Shown here in pieces: positions 35,660-44,437 of a stretch of 64,000 nt of DNA (its first letter is position 1; every line of letters begins with the position of its first letter). The stretch is taken from positions 30,238 through 94,237 of IMG/VR virus record IMGVR_UViG_3300006119_000008; one strand, written 5' to 3'. Source of the DNA: a virus. The notes below the pieces were generated by a model. It had not been told where the DNA came from. It saw only the letters and a program-made list of their open reading frames with translations, and made no database searches. Position numbers and translations under genes: made by a program.

Positions 35660-36220
35660 TCAAGAATTTGGCGTAGTCAAGCTTTCTTCAAGTTTTATGT
35701 TGAACGCACATGCCAGGTCTGCTGGCATCATCTGATAGGGGTTGGTATCAAAGATGATACCACCAGCCCACAGGCTCTGTCCTACTACTGCGCTACAGAT
35801 CATGGTGTTGGATTGTGTTAGCTGCACCTTGACACCTGTAAGTAGTTCTATTGCGATACTAAAGATGGTGATCCAAGAATACTTGTCTTTTAAGAAGCTG
35901 TTAGCTGCAGCTACAACCTGATCACGGCTCTGCTTGTTCAGCTTGGTGCTGACATAATAGTACTCTACATTATCGTAGTCGTGGATGTTGCTGGTGATCA
36001 CTCCACGCCCAACTGCCTCTACTATATCACCAGACTCACTAACCACCATGGCAGTGTGATTCCAGTGAGAAAATGGTCGCATCTTACCATGGTATCTGAT
36101 GAACTGACCAAACCTGATGAGCCTGGCCAGAACACCATTGGTTGATACCAGGATAAAGTCACCCGGCACAAACTTGCTAGGTGCTTGGCCACATTCATAT
36201 CTTTTAAAAATCGTCGCCAT
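35660..36220 (-). CDS. permuted NlpC/P60-like (YiiX/LRAT-type) cysteine hydrolase
   Basis: This 186-aa protein starts at the ATG with AGGTGA upstream. It has the circularly permuted papain layout: GDFILVSTNG strand, HWNHTAMVV with the His first (about residue 59), VEAVGRGV, then MICSAVVGQSLW with the Cys nucleophile (about residue 144). Families of this fold act on amide or ester bonds in lipids or cell wall. Next to a holin-like gene it may be a lysis or envelope enzyme; the target cannot be told. Confidence 0.6.
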   Translation of the reverse strand: MATIFKRYECGQAPSKFVPGDFILVSTNGVLARLIRFGQFIRYHGKMRPFSHWNHTAMVVSESGDIVEAVGRGVITSNIHDYDNVEYYYVSTKLNKQSRDQVVAAANSFLKDKYSWITIFSIAIELLTGVKVQLTQSNTMICSAVVGQSLWAGGIIFDTNPYQMMPADLACAFNIKLEESLTTPNS

Positions 36221-37247
36221 CTGAATCACCTAGATAGTCATATGTTTCGTTTAAACCAAAGTTACTAGCGTACCAGCCCTCTACCTGACCACCGTCAGGA
36301 ACAGCCTGCCCGCCACCTCTTGCTTGTGGCAATTCAACAGCACTGATAACATCTTCTTCTTCTGGGCGCTGCATATGTTCTTTCGCACTAGCGGCAAACG
36401 ACAATGGTGCTGAGGTTGCTTCATCCCCACGAGACTCTGTTTCAACACCTGTCCTGGTGCCGCGCTCATTATTAATATCTGTATTATAGAAGTTACCGCG
36501 TGGAAGCATTGCTAGATCTTGATTGGTTTTTTGCAAGGTATGGACTTCATTGATATCAGAACCATACTGATTGGGTTTGGTCATGGTGAAACTGCCACCA
36601 GTATCGCTTTCAAATGCGATCACTCTGAATCCATGGATCCTTTTGCCACTTTCCAGGGCATCAGCAGGCTCGGTCTGTAGCTGTGTTGCTTTGCTATCCA
36701 GACCTTCTGGTGTCAGACCTTTTACAAAAGCCTGATCCTCAGACATTATGTCAGTAGGATCAGCGTATTTTACACCAGCAGTATTACCAAATATCTTTGG
36801 ATCAGCTCCACCATCAATAACATATTTTGCTGGATGTTCCTGATGTACGTTCAGCTTTTCATCCACATGGGTATCACCAGTTACTGGATCAACATCTGGA
36901 CCAAATCCACCAACGCTGCCCTGGCCTTCAATCCTGCCACCAAAATCCATCAGCCCAGCTTGTGGTAGTCTGATGATCTGTATCTTGCGGATACTGTCCT
37001 GTGTGGTCACACGCTCAATAAAACGGTTCCACAGAATCTTGTCACGCACAGCACGGTCTGTTAGCTCAGAGCTCAGATCAAGAGAGATAACAAATCCTCT
37101 ATCGATCAGTGTTACCTCTGGGTTAGCAAAATAACCCTGGAACTGTGAAATGACTGATTGAACAACTGCATCACGATTTTCATCAGTGATGTAATCATTA
37201 AAAACACACTTGAAGTTTTTGCGCCTAGAGTTTTTTGCAGTATCCAT
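36204..37247 (-). CDS. hypothetical protein, 347 aa
   Basis: The N-terminal 100 residues look folded, alternating helix and strand (FNDYITDENRDAVVQSVISQF, GFVISLDLSSELT). The rest is Gly/Asp/Glu-rich, polar and probably disordered, ending GDSDGDDF. This two-part build with a long acidic tail recalls internal or scaffolding proteins. The stop region overlaps the next gene by 17 nt. Not recognised. Confidence 0.5.
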   Translation of the reverse strand: MDTAKNSRRKNFKCVFNDYITDENRDAVVQSVISQFQGYFANPEVTLIDRGFVISLDLSSELTDRAVRDKILWNRFIERVTTQDSIRKIQIIRLPQAGLMDFGGRIEGQGSVGGFGPDVDPVTGDTHVDEKLNVHQEHPAKYVIDGGADPKIFGNTAGVKYADPTDIMSEDQAFVKGLTPEGLDSKATQLQTEPADALESGKRIHGFRVIAFESDTGGSFTMTKPNQYGSDINEVHTLQKTNQDLAMLPRGNFYNTDINNERGTRTGVETESRGDEATSAPLSFAASAKEHMQRPEEEDVISAVELPQARGGGQAVPDGGQVEGWYASNFGLNETYDYLGDSDGDDF

Positions 37248-37250
37248 ATA

Positions 37251-38084
37251 CTACATATGTGGATACTTGAGCTTTTTAAACCGTTCCAGGCTGGTTCCCT
37301 CATAGCGTCTGCACAGATAATCCAAGCTAACAAACATGGGATCATAGCTGCCATCGATCACCTGGTGCTTGACAATAATTCCACGCCAGTGAGCGTTGCC
37401 CTGTGGACCCTTATAGTCTTCATCATGCAGGTAACATGCACCAGCAACCAGACCGTGCTGACTCTTGCCAGCTACAAATCTCAGACCGTACATCAGGGTC
37501 TGTTGGTGACCCATTGTGAAAGTATGGCCTACAGTCTTTAGGCGTGTCTCAATGTTGCCACCGTATGGCATTCCTGTCATGGGGTTGTAAAAGAAGTGGC
37601 TGTAAGCTACCCCATCCAGCCAGAGGATCTCCTTGAATGGAGATACTTTCCAACCAGTATGAGCATAGTCCAGATCATCTGTGCTGAACAGGCCATCAAT
37701 TTGTGCATCGCTCTCGGTTGCACGATTAATACGGTCTTCATGGTTCCCCAACAAGATGTGTCGCTCAGGGTTCCAGATGGAATGCTTGGTCCTGCGACGG
37801 TTATCATTGTAGTCGTACAACGGCTGATTCAAGATCTCCCAGGCCAGATTAGCGGCCTCGATATCAGCCTTTACTCTACGACCTTCCATGCTCTTCTTGC
37901 CTTTGTCATACATAGACAGGCTGGGCATGTCAGCGTGATCACCCAGGTGAATGATCTTGATATTCTTGTTGTGATACTCATCAACAATATACCGACCAAT
38001 CCAGGTCAGGTGATCTGTTGGCACACCATCTTTAGCCTGTGTATCAGGAATTACGATGTGTACTACTGGCTGTTCCTCGGCCAC
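37251..38084 (-). CDS. calcineurin-like metallophosphoesterase
   Basis: This 277-aa protein has metallophosphoesterase motifs: HIVIPDTQ (residues 9-16), HLGDHAD (46-52), LLGNHEDR (111-118), then VGHTFTMGHQQT near residue 190 and further His residues. The first motif reads D-T-Q instead of the common D-x-H, a variant seen in some family members. It would hydrolyse a phosphomono- or diester with two metal ions; the substrate is unknown. Translation starts at GTG with AAAGGA 7 nt upstream. Confidence 0.78.
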   Translation of the reverse strand: MAEEQPVVHIVIPDTQAKDGVPTDHLTWIGRYIVDEYHNKNIKIIHLGDHADMPSLSMYDKGKKSMEGRRVKADIEAANLAWEILNQPLYDYNDNRRRTKHSIWNPERHILLGNHEDRINRATESDAQIDGLFSTDDLDYAHTGWKVSPFKEILWLDGVAYSHFFYNPMTGMPYGGNIETRLKTVGHTFTMGHQQTLMYGLRFVAGKSQHGLVAGACYLHDEDYKGPQGNAHWRGIIVKHQVIDGSYDPMFVSLDYLCRRYEGTSLERFKKLKYPHM

Positions 38085-38100
38085 TATTATCCTTTAGTTG

Positions 38101-38238
38101 TCAGGTGTTCTCATCGTCTGCATCAAGATCAAGAGCATCAGCTTCTTGTGCATGACCATCTTTTGTCTTGATGGGTGATGTTGGACTGTTCGTAATAGCT
38201 TTTGCCCCAGCTGAGGGGTTCGTGCTGTACTTAATCAT
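38101..38238 (-). CDS. small acidic-tailed protein, 45 aa
   Basis: A 45-aa frame starting inside the end of the preceding gene (ATGATTAA overlap) and ending 16 nt before the metallophosphoesterase GTG. It reads MIKYSTNPSAGAKAITNS then a Thr/Lys linker and an acidic end (DALDLDADDENT). Codon-phase overlap and lack of other coding content in the slot support it. No family recognised. Confidence 0.5.
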   Translation of the reverse strand: MIKYSTNPSAGAKAITNSPTSPIKTKDGHAQEADALDLDADDENT

Positions 38239-38542
38239 TGTGCATCATCTTTCTGTGCGTGTCAATCTTTTTCAATAGTGCTTCATTCAACAGCTTGACA
38301 GATCGCACTCTATCCTTGGGCATAGATGTCTTCCATGCAGATGAACTGTTACCAACCACTCTGATAACACCTTCATTTTTACCACTGGCAAATTTTACAA
38401 GTACGCTTTCAAAAGCAATGCTACAATTTTGGCAACTGGTACTATTAATTACTTCTTCTTCAAGATCAAGAACAATATTTTCGTTCTTTGTGGTATTCAA
38501 ACTGATACCATTTGGCAATGACAATGATTCTTCAGTATTCAT
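38231..38542 (-). CDS. hypothetical protein with CxxC
   Basis: This 103-aa protein carries SCQNCSIAFESVLVKF near residue 37, then VIRVVGNSSSAWKTSMP and a basic C-terminal helix. One CxxC alone is not enough for a zinc site in a monomer, so dimer or redox roles are possible. It overlaps both neighbours. Confidence 0.5.
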   Translation of the reverse strand: MNTEESLSLPNGISLNTTKNENIVLDLEEEVINSTSCQNCSIAFESVLVKFASGKNEGVIRVVGNSSSAWKTSMPKDRVRSVKLLNEALLKKIDTHRKMMHND

Positions 38543-38774
38543 TTTTAAATGCTAATCTGCCAAGCTCTTGCAGGTAAAAATCTATTGATATTCCAGTTGA
38601 TTCAGAAAGCCTGTTGAGTATTGCCAAAAGCACTCCTGTTATTGCACTAAACAGATCAATGGGATCCGATTCAAGTACCATCTCATAAGCAATATCTTCT
38701 TGATTGCTTCTTATAGCTGTTAGTAGCGCAACAACCTGAGAAATACCTGCTGCAGTTGAATCCATAGCTTTCAT
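38532..38774 (-). CDS. small helical protein
   Basis: About 80 aa from an ATG overlapping the Dps-like gene's stop (ATGA). It is all helix, with mixed hydrophobic stretches (ISQVVALLTAIRSN, IDLFSAITGVLLAILNRLSE). It may be a partner of the ferritin-like protein by coupling, or a membrane-peripheral protein. Not recognised. Confidence 0.5.
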   Translation of the reverse strand: MKAMDSTAAGISQVVALLTAIRSNQEDIAYEMVLESDPIDLFSAITGVLLAILNRLSESTGISIDFYLQELGRLAFKNEY

Positions 38775-39298
38775 CCCGCTGACGCCTCTAAGAACCACTG
38801 CCACTTTTGGTGTGAATCAATGCGCTCAGCAATAAAGTTAGCTACGCCTTGTTCATTAACACTATTAGCTTTATCAAACGTAGATTTAAGTATATCAATA
38901 ATTTTTTTATTCAAACTACCCAGAGTAGCTGCTAGTGCTACTGCATTATCTGTTTTTATATCATTATCTGGTAGTGTTGCTTGCTTGAACAGTTCTGACA
39001 TTCTGTATGCTGGCTTTGCTCCAAGCTTACGGATATTTTCCGCAATAGGATCAATGCTATCATACACGTCACTAACGATCTCGTCAAAGAATTTGTGGTA
39101 CTGATAAAAATCATTACCAGTTACGTTCCAGTGAGCCTCATGCACAACATGATAGAACGTAGCTACATCAGCTAGCAGTTTTTGTAGAGCGCCGGTTAGA
39201 TCAGTGTTGTCATCCTGCTCTACTGGCTCTTGCTCGATAGACCCAACAAATCTAAACTGCTTGAGGCTGGAGACATCTAGTTTTTCAAGTTCAGACAT
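38771..39298 (-). CDS. Dps-like ferritin family protein
   Basis: This 175-aa protein has the Dps core: HWNVTGNDFYQYHKFFDEI (56-74) and DPIAENIRKLGAKP (83-96). All five ferroxidase ligands of E. coli Dps have equivalents at matching spacing: His56, His68, Asp72, Asp83 and Glu87. Dps dodecamers store iron and protect or compact DNA. A polar 35-residue N-terminal extension precedes the four-helix bundle, as in DNA-binding Dps types, though it is acidic here. It is embedded in the unknown-protein block of the late arm. Confidence 0.85.
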   Translation of the reverse strand: MSELEKLDVSSLKQFRFVGSIEQEPVEQDDNTDLTGALQKLLADVATFYHVVHEAHWNVTGNDFYQYHKFFDEIVSDVYDSIDPIAENIRKLGAKPAYRMSELFKQATLPDNDIKTDNAVALAATLGSLNKKIIDILKSTFDKANSVNEQGVANFIAERIDSHQKWQWFLEASAG

Positions 39299-39299
39299 A

Positions 39300-40010
39300 T
39301 CAGAACCAGTTTACACTGTCCCCAAACGAGTCTTCAAGGGCATCGTCTATAAAACTTGTCTTGAGCTTGCTAGCACTAGCGGTTTTTGCTGAACGAAAGC
39401 TGTTCCCAGCTACTTTTGTGCGACGACAGATCTCTACATTGTCAACAAAGTTATCAATGATGGCAGCACGCTTGGTTACATCCAGGATGGGAAGGGTTTT
39501 CTTTTCTACATAGAAAACAGCTGCTTCTCTGGTATTTAACTGGCTGTCCAACAGGTGATGCGACTGATCCTCAGTCCATAGCTCAGCACCAGCTGTTACA
39601 AAGTTAATCCAGTCAGCGTCATCGTACTCAGACTGAACAGCGGATGCTGTTTTGAACAACAGACTACCATCATCTTCACCAATGTCGTATGTACCAGCAC
39701 TGCTAAGCCTGTACTCTTTAGCAACTGTCCCACCTGGCAAGCTGTTCAGATAGTCTTCAACATCAAAGTCAACATATTCACTAGCCAGCTTTTCCAACTG
39801 CTCTTTTTCTGTGGCCAACTCAGTGATTGTGCTAGCAAAACGTTCTAGGTCACCGTCATTAACATTTGGGTTGCTTGCAGCAGTGCGTGCCTTGCCCAAC
39901 AGCTCTTCCAACAGGTCTAGCCTGTTAAAGATGCTTTCTGATGTGCCATTGAACCATGAAGTGTTCGATGCAGCTGTTCTTATTTGTGATTCAAAGCTCT
40001 CGTATGTCAT
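39300..40010 (-). CDS. hypothetical helical protein
   Basis: This 236-aa protein has a helical N-terminal part with a coiled-coil-like stretch (ITELATEKEQLEKLASEYVDF) and several Ala-Ser motifs (RTAASN, KTASAVQ, KTASASK). The C-terminal region VAGNSFRSAKTASASKLK resembles the leader-like A-S sites of neighbours. It ends 1 nt before the Dps-like start. Function unknown. Confidence 0.5.
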   Translation of the reverse strand: MTYESFESQIRTAASNTSWFNGTSESIFNRLDLLEELLGKARTAASNPNVNDGDLERFASTITELATEKEQLEKLASEYVDFDVEDYLNSLPGGTVAKEYRLSSAGTYDIGEDDGSLLFKTASAVQSEYDDADWINFVTAGAELWTEDQSHHLLDSQLNTREAAVFYVEKKTLPILDVTKRAAIIDNFVDNVEICRRTKVAGNSFRSAKTASASKLKTSFIDDALEDSFGDSVNWF

Positions 40011-40035
40011 AGTACATTCTTTCTGTTACTAGTTA

Positions 40036-40725
40036 CTAATACGGTTTGGTTGATGTTTTACATGGGCCATGATGCCGTGAATCACAAATAGTGCAGAGTG
40101 GTTCACCCATATAGTCACCAAGTTCACGACTGTTTGGATCAAGTTCTTGAAGCAGTGCTAGTACTGACTTGCCAGCTGTTGTGCCACTGCCTAATGAGTT
40201 AGCATTCTGGTTACTGTTAGGTTGTAATCCACCAGGAGCTGTAGCTTCAACAGGGCTTTCTTTTCTGTTCATTGAGCCATGCTCTGCTGCCTGCGTTGGC
40301 CCGCCAGATCCACTCTGGAGTGTGGCTGGTGAACCAGTGCCTTCTCGAGGCTGACCGATCAAATTATATCCGGGATCATTCAGAGTGAAACCACTGGTAG
40401 CATTAATTATCTTTGATGCTCCCTTACGGTGCTGTGAGCTATATGCAGAGTTCTTTGCTCTTTGATAAGCAGTGTCTTTTTGCTGGTCATCACCTGGGTC
40501 ATAAAGATGGCACTTGGCACGTGCTCCAGGACCTTTGTAACCTGGGCGTGGATCATTGTCAGGCCCCTTGCATTCTTCTACGCCTTCGTCACCACTAGCA
40601 GCAAATTTAAAGGCAAGAGTAGCACTAACAATGATACGACGACACTTTTCACAGAAAGTTTCTTCGCCAGCACTACTGATCTTTGTAATCAGATTGCCAT
40701 CATCACAGACAGGACAATTACTCAT
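40036..40725 (-). CDS. hypothetical protein with N- and C-terminal zinc motifs
   Basis: This 229-aa protein begins with a zinc ribbon (CPVC at 4-7, CEKC at 25-28) and ends with CTICDSRHHGPC. Between them is a Gly/Pro/Ser/Asn-rich disordered region. AFKFAASGDEG near residue 38 has the A-S element common in this arm. A GGTATAA-type weak ribosome site precedes it. Confidence 0.5.
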   Translation of the reverse strand: MSNCPVCDDGNLITKISSAGEETFCEKCRRIIVSATLAFKFAASGDEGVEECKGPDNDPRPGYKGPGARAKCHLYDPGDDQQKDTAYQRAKNSAYSSQHRKGASKIINATSGFTLNDPGYNLIGQPREGTGSPATLQSGSGGPTQAAEHGSMNRKESPVEATAPGGLQPNSNQNANSLGSGTTAGKSVLALLQELDPNSRELGDYMGEPLCTICDSRHHGPCKTSTKPY

Positions 40726-40727
40726 TA

Positions 40728-41621
40728 TTATACCTCAAAGAATTTTTCAACTACATCAATTGGGAAAGGCAACTTGCCAGCGATTGCTGCTCTTCCAATA
40801 CCATCAGTAAGTTGCAGTGGGCCTGCATCAACACGCTCTGGAGTAAGAACATTATCCCAGTTTCTAGGAATTAGATTGCTATTTGGCTTGATGTCATATA
40901 ACTTTTGTCCACTGCTCTGTTGAGCTGGTTTGTTATAAAACTTGTACTGCTCATAACCGTTATAGTAATCATCACTAAGCAGTGCTAGGTCTTCGTCCAG
41001 TTCTTGCCCGTTCATGGCATCATTATACCCACGGTAGTAGTTATCACTGTCTGTAGCTATTTTTTTATTGAAAAGATTGATGTAATCATCAGTCGTGTTT
41101 AATTCTACTGCAGCTGTATGAGTTGTCTTGATGATATCCTTACCAGCATCTTCGTCTGATACTGTTGGTCCTTCTACATGCTCTAGATCGCCACAACGGG
41201 TACAGGCTATCTTGCCAATGCTGGTTGGCAGGTAGTAGTCTTCACAACGGTTACAGAATGGTTGACCGTTCTCCATGACGTATGCAATTCTTGCAGACAA
41301 GCTCATTTTTTTTCCTTCATTTATTATTGGAGATAGTGACCCAGGACTAACACTACTCAGGCCTTCATTATTTACAACACCGGGTTCTTTTGTAACATCT
41401 ATAGTTGATGTACCAGTTGGTGCAGTTACTTCTGTGGGATTACCATCTTGAGTAGATATATTAGCTAGTAGTGTTTTAGCAGGAACTCGTGAACTGCCTG
41501 GAAGCAGATCCTCTTCGGTAGCATCCAGATCGGCATCCATACCATGGTTGCCAGTTCCTGTTTCAGTAGCGTATCTCATCAGTATCTCATGCGACTCGTA
41601 ATGGTTTTTAGTTATACCCAT
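40728..41621 (-). CDS. hypothetical protein with zinc ribbon
   Basis: This 297-aa protein has an N-terminal segment with MRYATETGTGN, an acidic linker, then a Cys4 ribbon (FCNRCEDYY...ACTRCGDLEHVEG, about 123-145). A helical Tyr/Asn/Gly-rich part follows (FNKKIATDSDNYYRGYNDAM). It overlaps the previous gene by 10 nt. Not recognised. Confidence 0.5.
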   Translation of the reverse strand: MGITKNHYESHEILMRYATETGTGNHGMDADLDATEEDLLPGSSRVPAKTLLANISTQDGNPTEVTAPTGTSTIDVTKEPGVVNNEGLSSVSPGSLSPIINEGKKMSLSARIAYVMENGQPFCNRCEDYYLPTSIGKIACTRCGDLEHVEGPTVSDEDAGKDIIKTTHTAAVELNTTDDYINLFNKKIATDSDNYYRGYNDAMNGQELDEDLALLSDDYYNGYEQYKFYNKPAQQSSGQKLYDIKPNSNLIPRNWDNVLTPERVDAGPLQLTDGIGRAAIAGKLPFPIDVVEKFFEV

Positions 41622-42757
41622 GTTGTTAAACTACGCTTGATATCTTCTGGATGCAGTCCAAATTCCTCTACAAGATCCATTATTTTATTACCAGTAATAA
41701 CTAGTGGATTAGATTGTTGAGTTGGTGTGGCAGCTACACCAGGGATACCTTGAGCAGGCCCTGTTGGGTTAAGATCAATCTGTCTCATCGGCTGAACTGG
41801 GATTGTCCCCTGTGGTTGTGGTGTTACAGCATTTTGTATATTATTTAATGTGTCTTGCATCTGCGAAGTGTCTGGCTGCATCATTTGGCCAGCAGCAGCA
41901 GCAGGTACAGTGGCTTTTGCTACACCCTTAGCCATATCCAAACCTTTGCTTAGCATGCTTTGGGTATCTTCAGTAGCAGCTTCAGTAGCAGTAGATGATA
42001 TTGGACTACCGTCTGCGCCTACGAGCCCACTGTCTCCTGTAGCAGGTTTTGATGCTTCTTCACTGGATTTACCGATACCTTGCATAAAGCTTTTTGCTTT
42101 ATCCATCAGGCTGGTACCCTTACTAGTAGCACTAGCGGTATCTTCAGCAGCACTAGAGCTATCTTCTGTCATTGTGCTTGCTCGTTCTAAGCCTTTTTCC
42201 AAAGAGCTTTTTAGAGTAGTTCCTGCAGCATCTTCAGCAGCTCCAGCAGCTCCTTCAGCTCCTTCAGCTCCTGCGGCTGCTCCTTCAGCTCCTGCGGCAG
42301 CTCCTTCAGCTCCTGCGGCAGCTGCTTCAGCCCCAACAGTTGTAGCTTCTGCCGCTGTAGCAGCAGTATCAGCCAAGAGGGCAGCGTCAGCAACCTCACC
42401 CACTCCTGGGATGGCATTTAGTGCTAGTAGCCCTGCTCCAAGTGCTATTTCACCGGCGTGATTCTTTACAAAGTTACCAGTGGCTTTAGCAGCCTGGCCA
42501 ACATCGTGCAAGCCTTCTTGACCGGCTTTACCAGCAGCTTGAGCAGCTTGTCCCAGATCTTTACCTACTGAGTTAAATGTTGACGTGCCTGCTCTCTCAG
42601 CAGCACCAATATTACCGGTAGAAAGATCACCTACAACTTTACCAGCGCCTTCTACTCCCTGGACAATGCCTTTACCAACACTACTAACTGCATTCCAGGC
42701 ATCTCCCCAGAATCCTGCCTCTTTGAGCAGCTCTTCTGTTCTCTGTGGTATTGGCAT
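41612..42757 (-). CDS. Ala/Gly-rich helical protein with heptapeptide repeat
   Basis: This 381-aa protein is dominated by Ala, Gly, Glu and Lys. Residues 30-110 form amphipathic helices (VGKGIVQGVEGAGKVVGDL). About 145-170 is a GAEGAAA repeat of 7 residues. The end has GNKIMDLVEEFGLHPEDIKRSL. A hydrophobic stretch (IALGAGLLALNAIPGVG, about 104-120) might enter a membrane. Composition resembles ejected internal or tape-related proteins that cross envelopes, but it is short for a tape measure. Confidence 0.5.
   Translation of the reverse strand: MPIPQRTEELLKEAGFWGDAWNAVSSVGKGIVQGVEGAGKVVGDLSTGNIGAAERAGTSTFNSVGKDLGQAAQAAGKAGQEGLHDVGQAAKATGNFVKNHAGEIALGAGLLALNAIPGVGEVADAALLADTAATAAEATTVGAEAAAAGAEGAAAGAEGAAAGAEGAEGAAGAAEDAAGTTLKSSLEKGLERASTMTEDSSSAAEDTASATSKGTSLMDKAKSFMQGIGKSSEEASKPATGDSGLVGADGSPISSTATEAATEDTQSMLSKGLDMAKGVAKATVPAAAAGQMMQPDTSQMQDTLNNIQNAVTPQPQGTIPVQPMRQIDLNPTGPAQGIPGVAATPTQQSNPLVITGNKIMDLVEEFGLHPEDIKRSLTTWV
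42259..42321 (-). repeat. three tandem 21-bp units in the Ala-rich gene
   Basis: Units at 42259-42279, 42280-42300 and 42301-42321 are identical except at the last two bases of the first. They encode a 7-residue Gly/Ala/Glu repeat. The near-identity suggests recent slippage expansion. Confidence 0.8.
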
Positions 42758-43485
42758 TAGAGTTTCTCCAGATCTGTGTATAGGTCAGCAATACGCATCT
42801 GACCATATCTTCCAGCAGTTACAAGTTCTGGAGTTATAAGAGCCCAGCTCTCTTCCATATAGATTTTTAGCCAGTCCCAGGCTATTGGTTGCACCCTACC
42901 CCAAGAAATACAGTAGGCATAGTTGGCATCGTAGCCAGCAAGGATCACGCAATGGCCTCCTTCGATCTGTTGATCGGCAGGAGTGCCGGTTAGAGCCCAG
43001 GGTTGGTTGTTAATGAACTGTTGCTGATAAGTTACAGGCAGTTGAACGCCAATATATGCAAAACCATAGCTGGCAATCACACTCTTGAGTTCATCCAGGT
43101 CAGCGTGGTCAGTTGGGGCAAAAGCAGCCAATTTACTACCAAAAAGCTCATTTTGTTGCCAGTATTTGAGCAGATCTACCTCAACAGCCCCAGAATCCTG
43201 ACCATTGGTGTAAGCAAGGTATGCCTGCACTATTTCATCATCTGTTGGCCAGTTTTCCGTAATACCCAGTACTGCACTGTTAGCCATCCTGGCATGAACG
43301 ATACCAGCAAAGGTGCAGTCACCATATTTGTCATTTGCAAGAATGCGCCAGTCACTTACATTTGGTACAGCAACACTTTCAGGAGCAACAGGGAGAGGAT
43401 TCGTCTGATAGAAGGCCAGCATGTGCAGACCATCCGGGCGAACCGGACCCAGTTTACCTAATTTACCAGGAATCCTGTCAGTCAT
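42757..43485 (-). CDS. papain-like cysteine peptidase (C1/C39 fold)
   Basis: This 242-aa protein contains NDKYGDCTFAGIVHA (Cys57 nucleophile) and IEGGHCVILAGYD (His178), then YCISWG (about 191-196), the three blocks of papain-like folds. A conserved VPNVSDWRIL segment precedes the Cys. The family occurs in several actinophages with no tested role. No signal peptide is present, so it likely acts in the cell or the virion. It overlaps both neighbours by 1-4 nt. Confidence 0.68.
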   Translation of the reverse strand: MTDRIPGKLGKLGPVRPDGLHMLAFYQTNPLPVAPESVAVPNVSDWRILANDKYGDCTFAGIVHARMANSAVLGITENWPTDDEIVQAYLAYTNGQDSGAVEVDLLKYWQQNELFGSKLAAFAPTDHADLDELKSVIASYGFAYIGVQLPVTYQQQFINNQPWALTGTPADQQIEGGHCVILAGYDANYAYCISWGRVQPIAWDWLKIYMEESWALITPELVTAGRYGQMRIADLYTDLEKL

Positions 43486-43901
43486 CTGTCTTCAGCCTCT
43501 TTTTTATCTTGTTGGTTGTGAAAAGTATCCCACGGCCCAGTTTCTCGATCAACTTTGCCTATCCAGCAGATGGGTTTGCGTTCTAGCTGCTCATAAGCTA
43601 TAAACCTATGATGTCCATCAATAATAATATACTTTTTATTCTTGGGAGTCTTAACCAATACTATTGGTATTACCTTCCCCTTCTTGATGCGCTTCTTGCG
43701 TGCCTTTACACGGTCAGGTTCATGACTGGCTGCCCATTCATGCCTGTTATGCTGATCGATATCTGCAGGATCCACTTCAACTGGGCCAGACCAGTCAGCT
43801 TTTTTGATCCAGCCCAGGTCTTTTTCAGGAAAATCATCAGTAAGCTGGTCAAGCACACGCTTTTTCACATTAGAGCTGGCATAGCGTGTGTTCCAGTTCA
43901 T
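43482..43901 (-). CDS. ParB/Srx-fold protein with RYAS leader
   Basis: This 139-aa protein begins MNWNTRYASS. Its core is a ParB N-terminal-like (sulfiredoxin-fold) domain: VDPADIDQHNR, a Lys-rich helix, VIPIVLVKTP, and IIIDGHHRFIAYEQL with GHHR at 96-99. It lacks the helix-turn-helix and dimer domains of chromosome-partition ParB, so it should not bind parS specifically. Members may be nucleases or nucleotide-dependent modifiers. The gene is coupled to the papain-like gene. Confidence 0.72.
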   Translation of the reverse strand: MNWNTRYASSNVKKRVLDQLTDDFPEKDLGWIKKADWSGPVEVDPADIDQHNRHEWAASHEPDRVKARKKRIKKGKVIPIVLVKTPKNKKYIIIDGHHRFIAYEQLERKPICWIGKVDRETGPWDTFHNQQDKKEAEDR

Positions 43902-44086
43902 ATTATCAAACTATTGATACCATTGATATATTCATGAGTTGAGCTGGGGCGGATGGCTGACTTGACATCAGCTTCTGCCTCGGCATTCTCTCTGGTGGTA
44001 GGTTCAGCGCACTTGCATTGCAGTTCTAGATTGCCACAGTGTGGGCAACGCCTGCGCTCACCAGCGTATCGGGAGTTCCAGTTCAT
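43898..44086 (-). CDS. small zinc-knuckle protein with RYA leader
   Basis: A 62-aa protein starting MNWNSRYAGERRR. CPHCGNLELQCKC forms a short Cys4 knuckle at about 14-26, then a Glu/Ala-rich helix and a hydrophobic end (INGINSLII). The start overlaps the ParB-like gene's ATG region in a coupled array. Role unknown; the shared leader with three neighbours is the striking point. Confidence 0.6.
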   Translation of the reverse strand: MNWNSRYAGERRRCPHCGNLELQCKCAEPTTRENAEAEADVKSAIRPSSTHEYINGINSLII

Positions 44087-44091
44087 AATTG

Positions 44092-44427
44092 TTACCTAAC
44101 TTTTATATAGTGTTCAGGATGCATCATTTCTATGCTGTCCTGTAATCTGTCAGCTGCCTCTGATAGTGCTATAGCTCTGGCACTGTATATTAAAGCTCTA
44201 GGGTTATCTGTATCATGAGCAGTTACTGCTAATCCATGAGCATTGATAGCTTGTCCATGCGCTTGCTCTGCCAGCGATGCTAGGTCATGCAGCGGATGTC
44301 CTGGCTCTAGATTCTGAAGAGCTACTACATTTCTACCAATTGATTGGCCATGCTGTTGTATATGATAATTATGACCACGAGTGGTACGATCATCATCTTC
44401 GCTGGCGTATCTGTGATTCCAGTTCAT
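44092..44427 (-). CDS. hypothetical helical protein with RYAS leader
   Basis: About 111 aa from the ATG giving MNWNHRYASEDDD; an ATG three codons upstream is possible, but the leader homology favours this one. The rest is a His/Ala-rich set of helices (LHDLASLAEQAHGQAINAHGLAVTAH, read in pieces) like a four-helix bundle. There is no enzyme motif. In the same coupled array as other leader genes. Confidence 0.55.
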   Translation of the reverse strand: MNWNHRYASEDDDRTTRGHNYHIQQHGQSIGRNVVALQNLEPGHPLHDLASLAEQAHGQAINAHGLAVTAHDTDNPRALIYSARAIALSEAADRLQDSIEMMHPEHYIKVR

Positions 44428-44437
44428 CGCATTCAAC

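Noticed and set aside
41612-42757. Ala/Gly-rich protein considered as the tape measure protein.
   Set aside because: At 381 aa it is too short for a contractile tail of this phage size, and it is not near sheath or tube genes.
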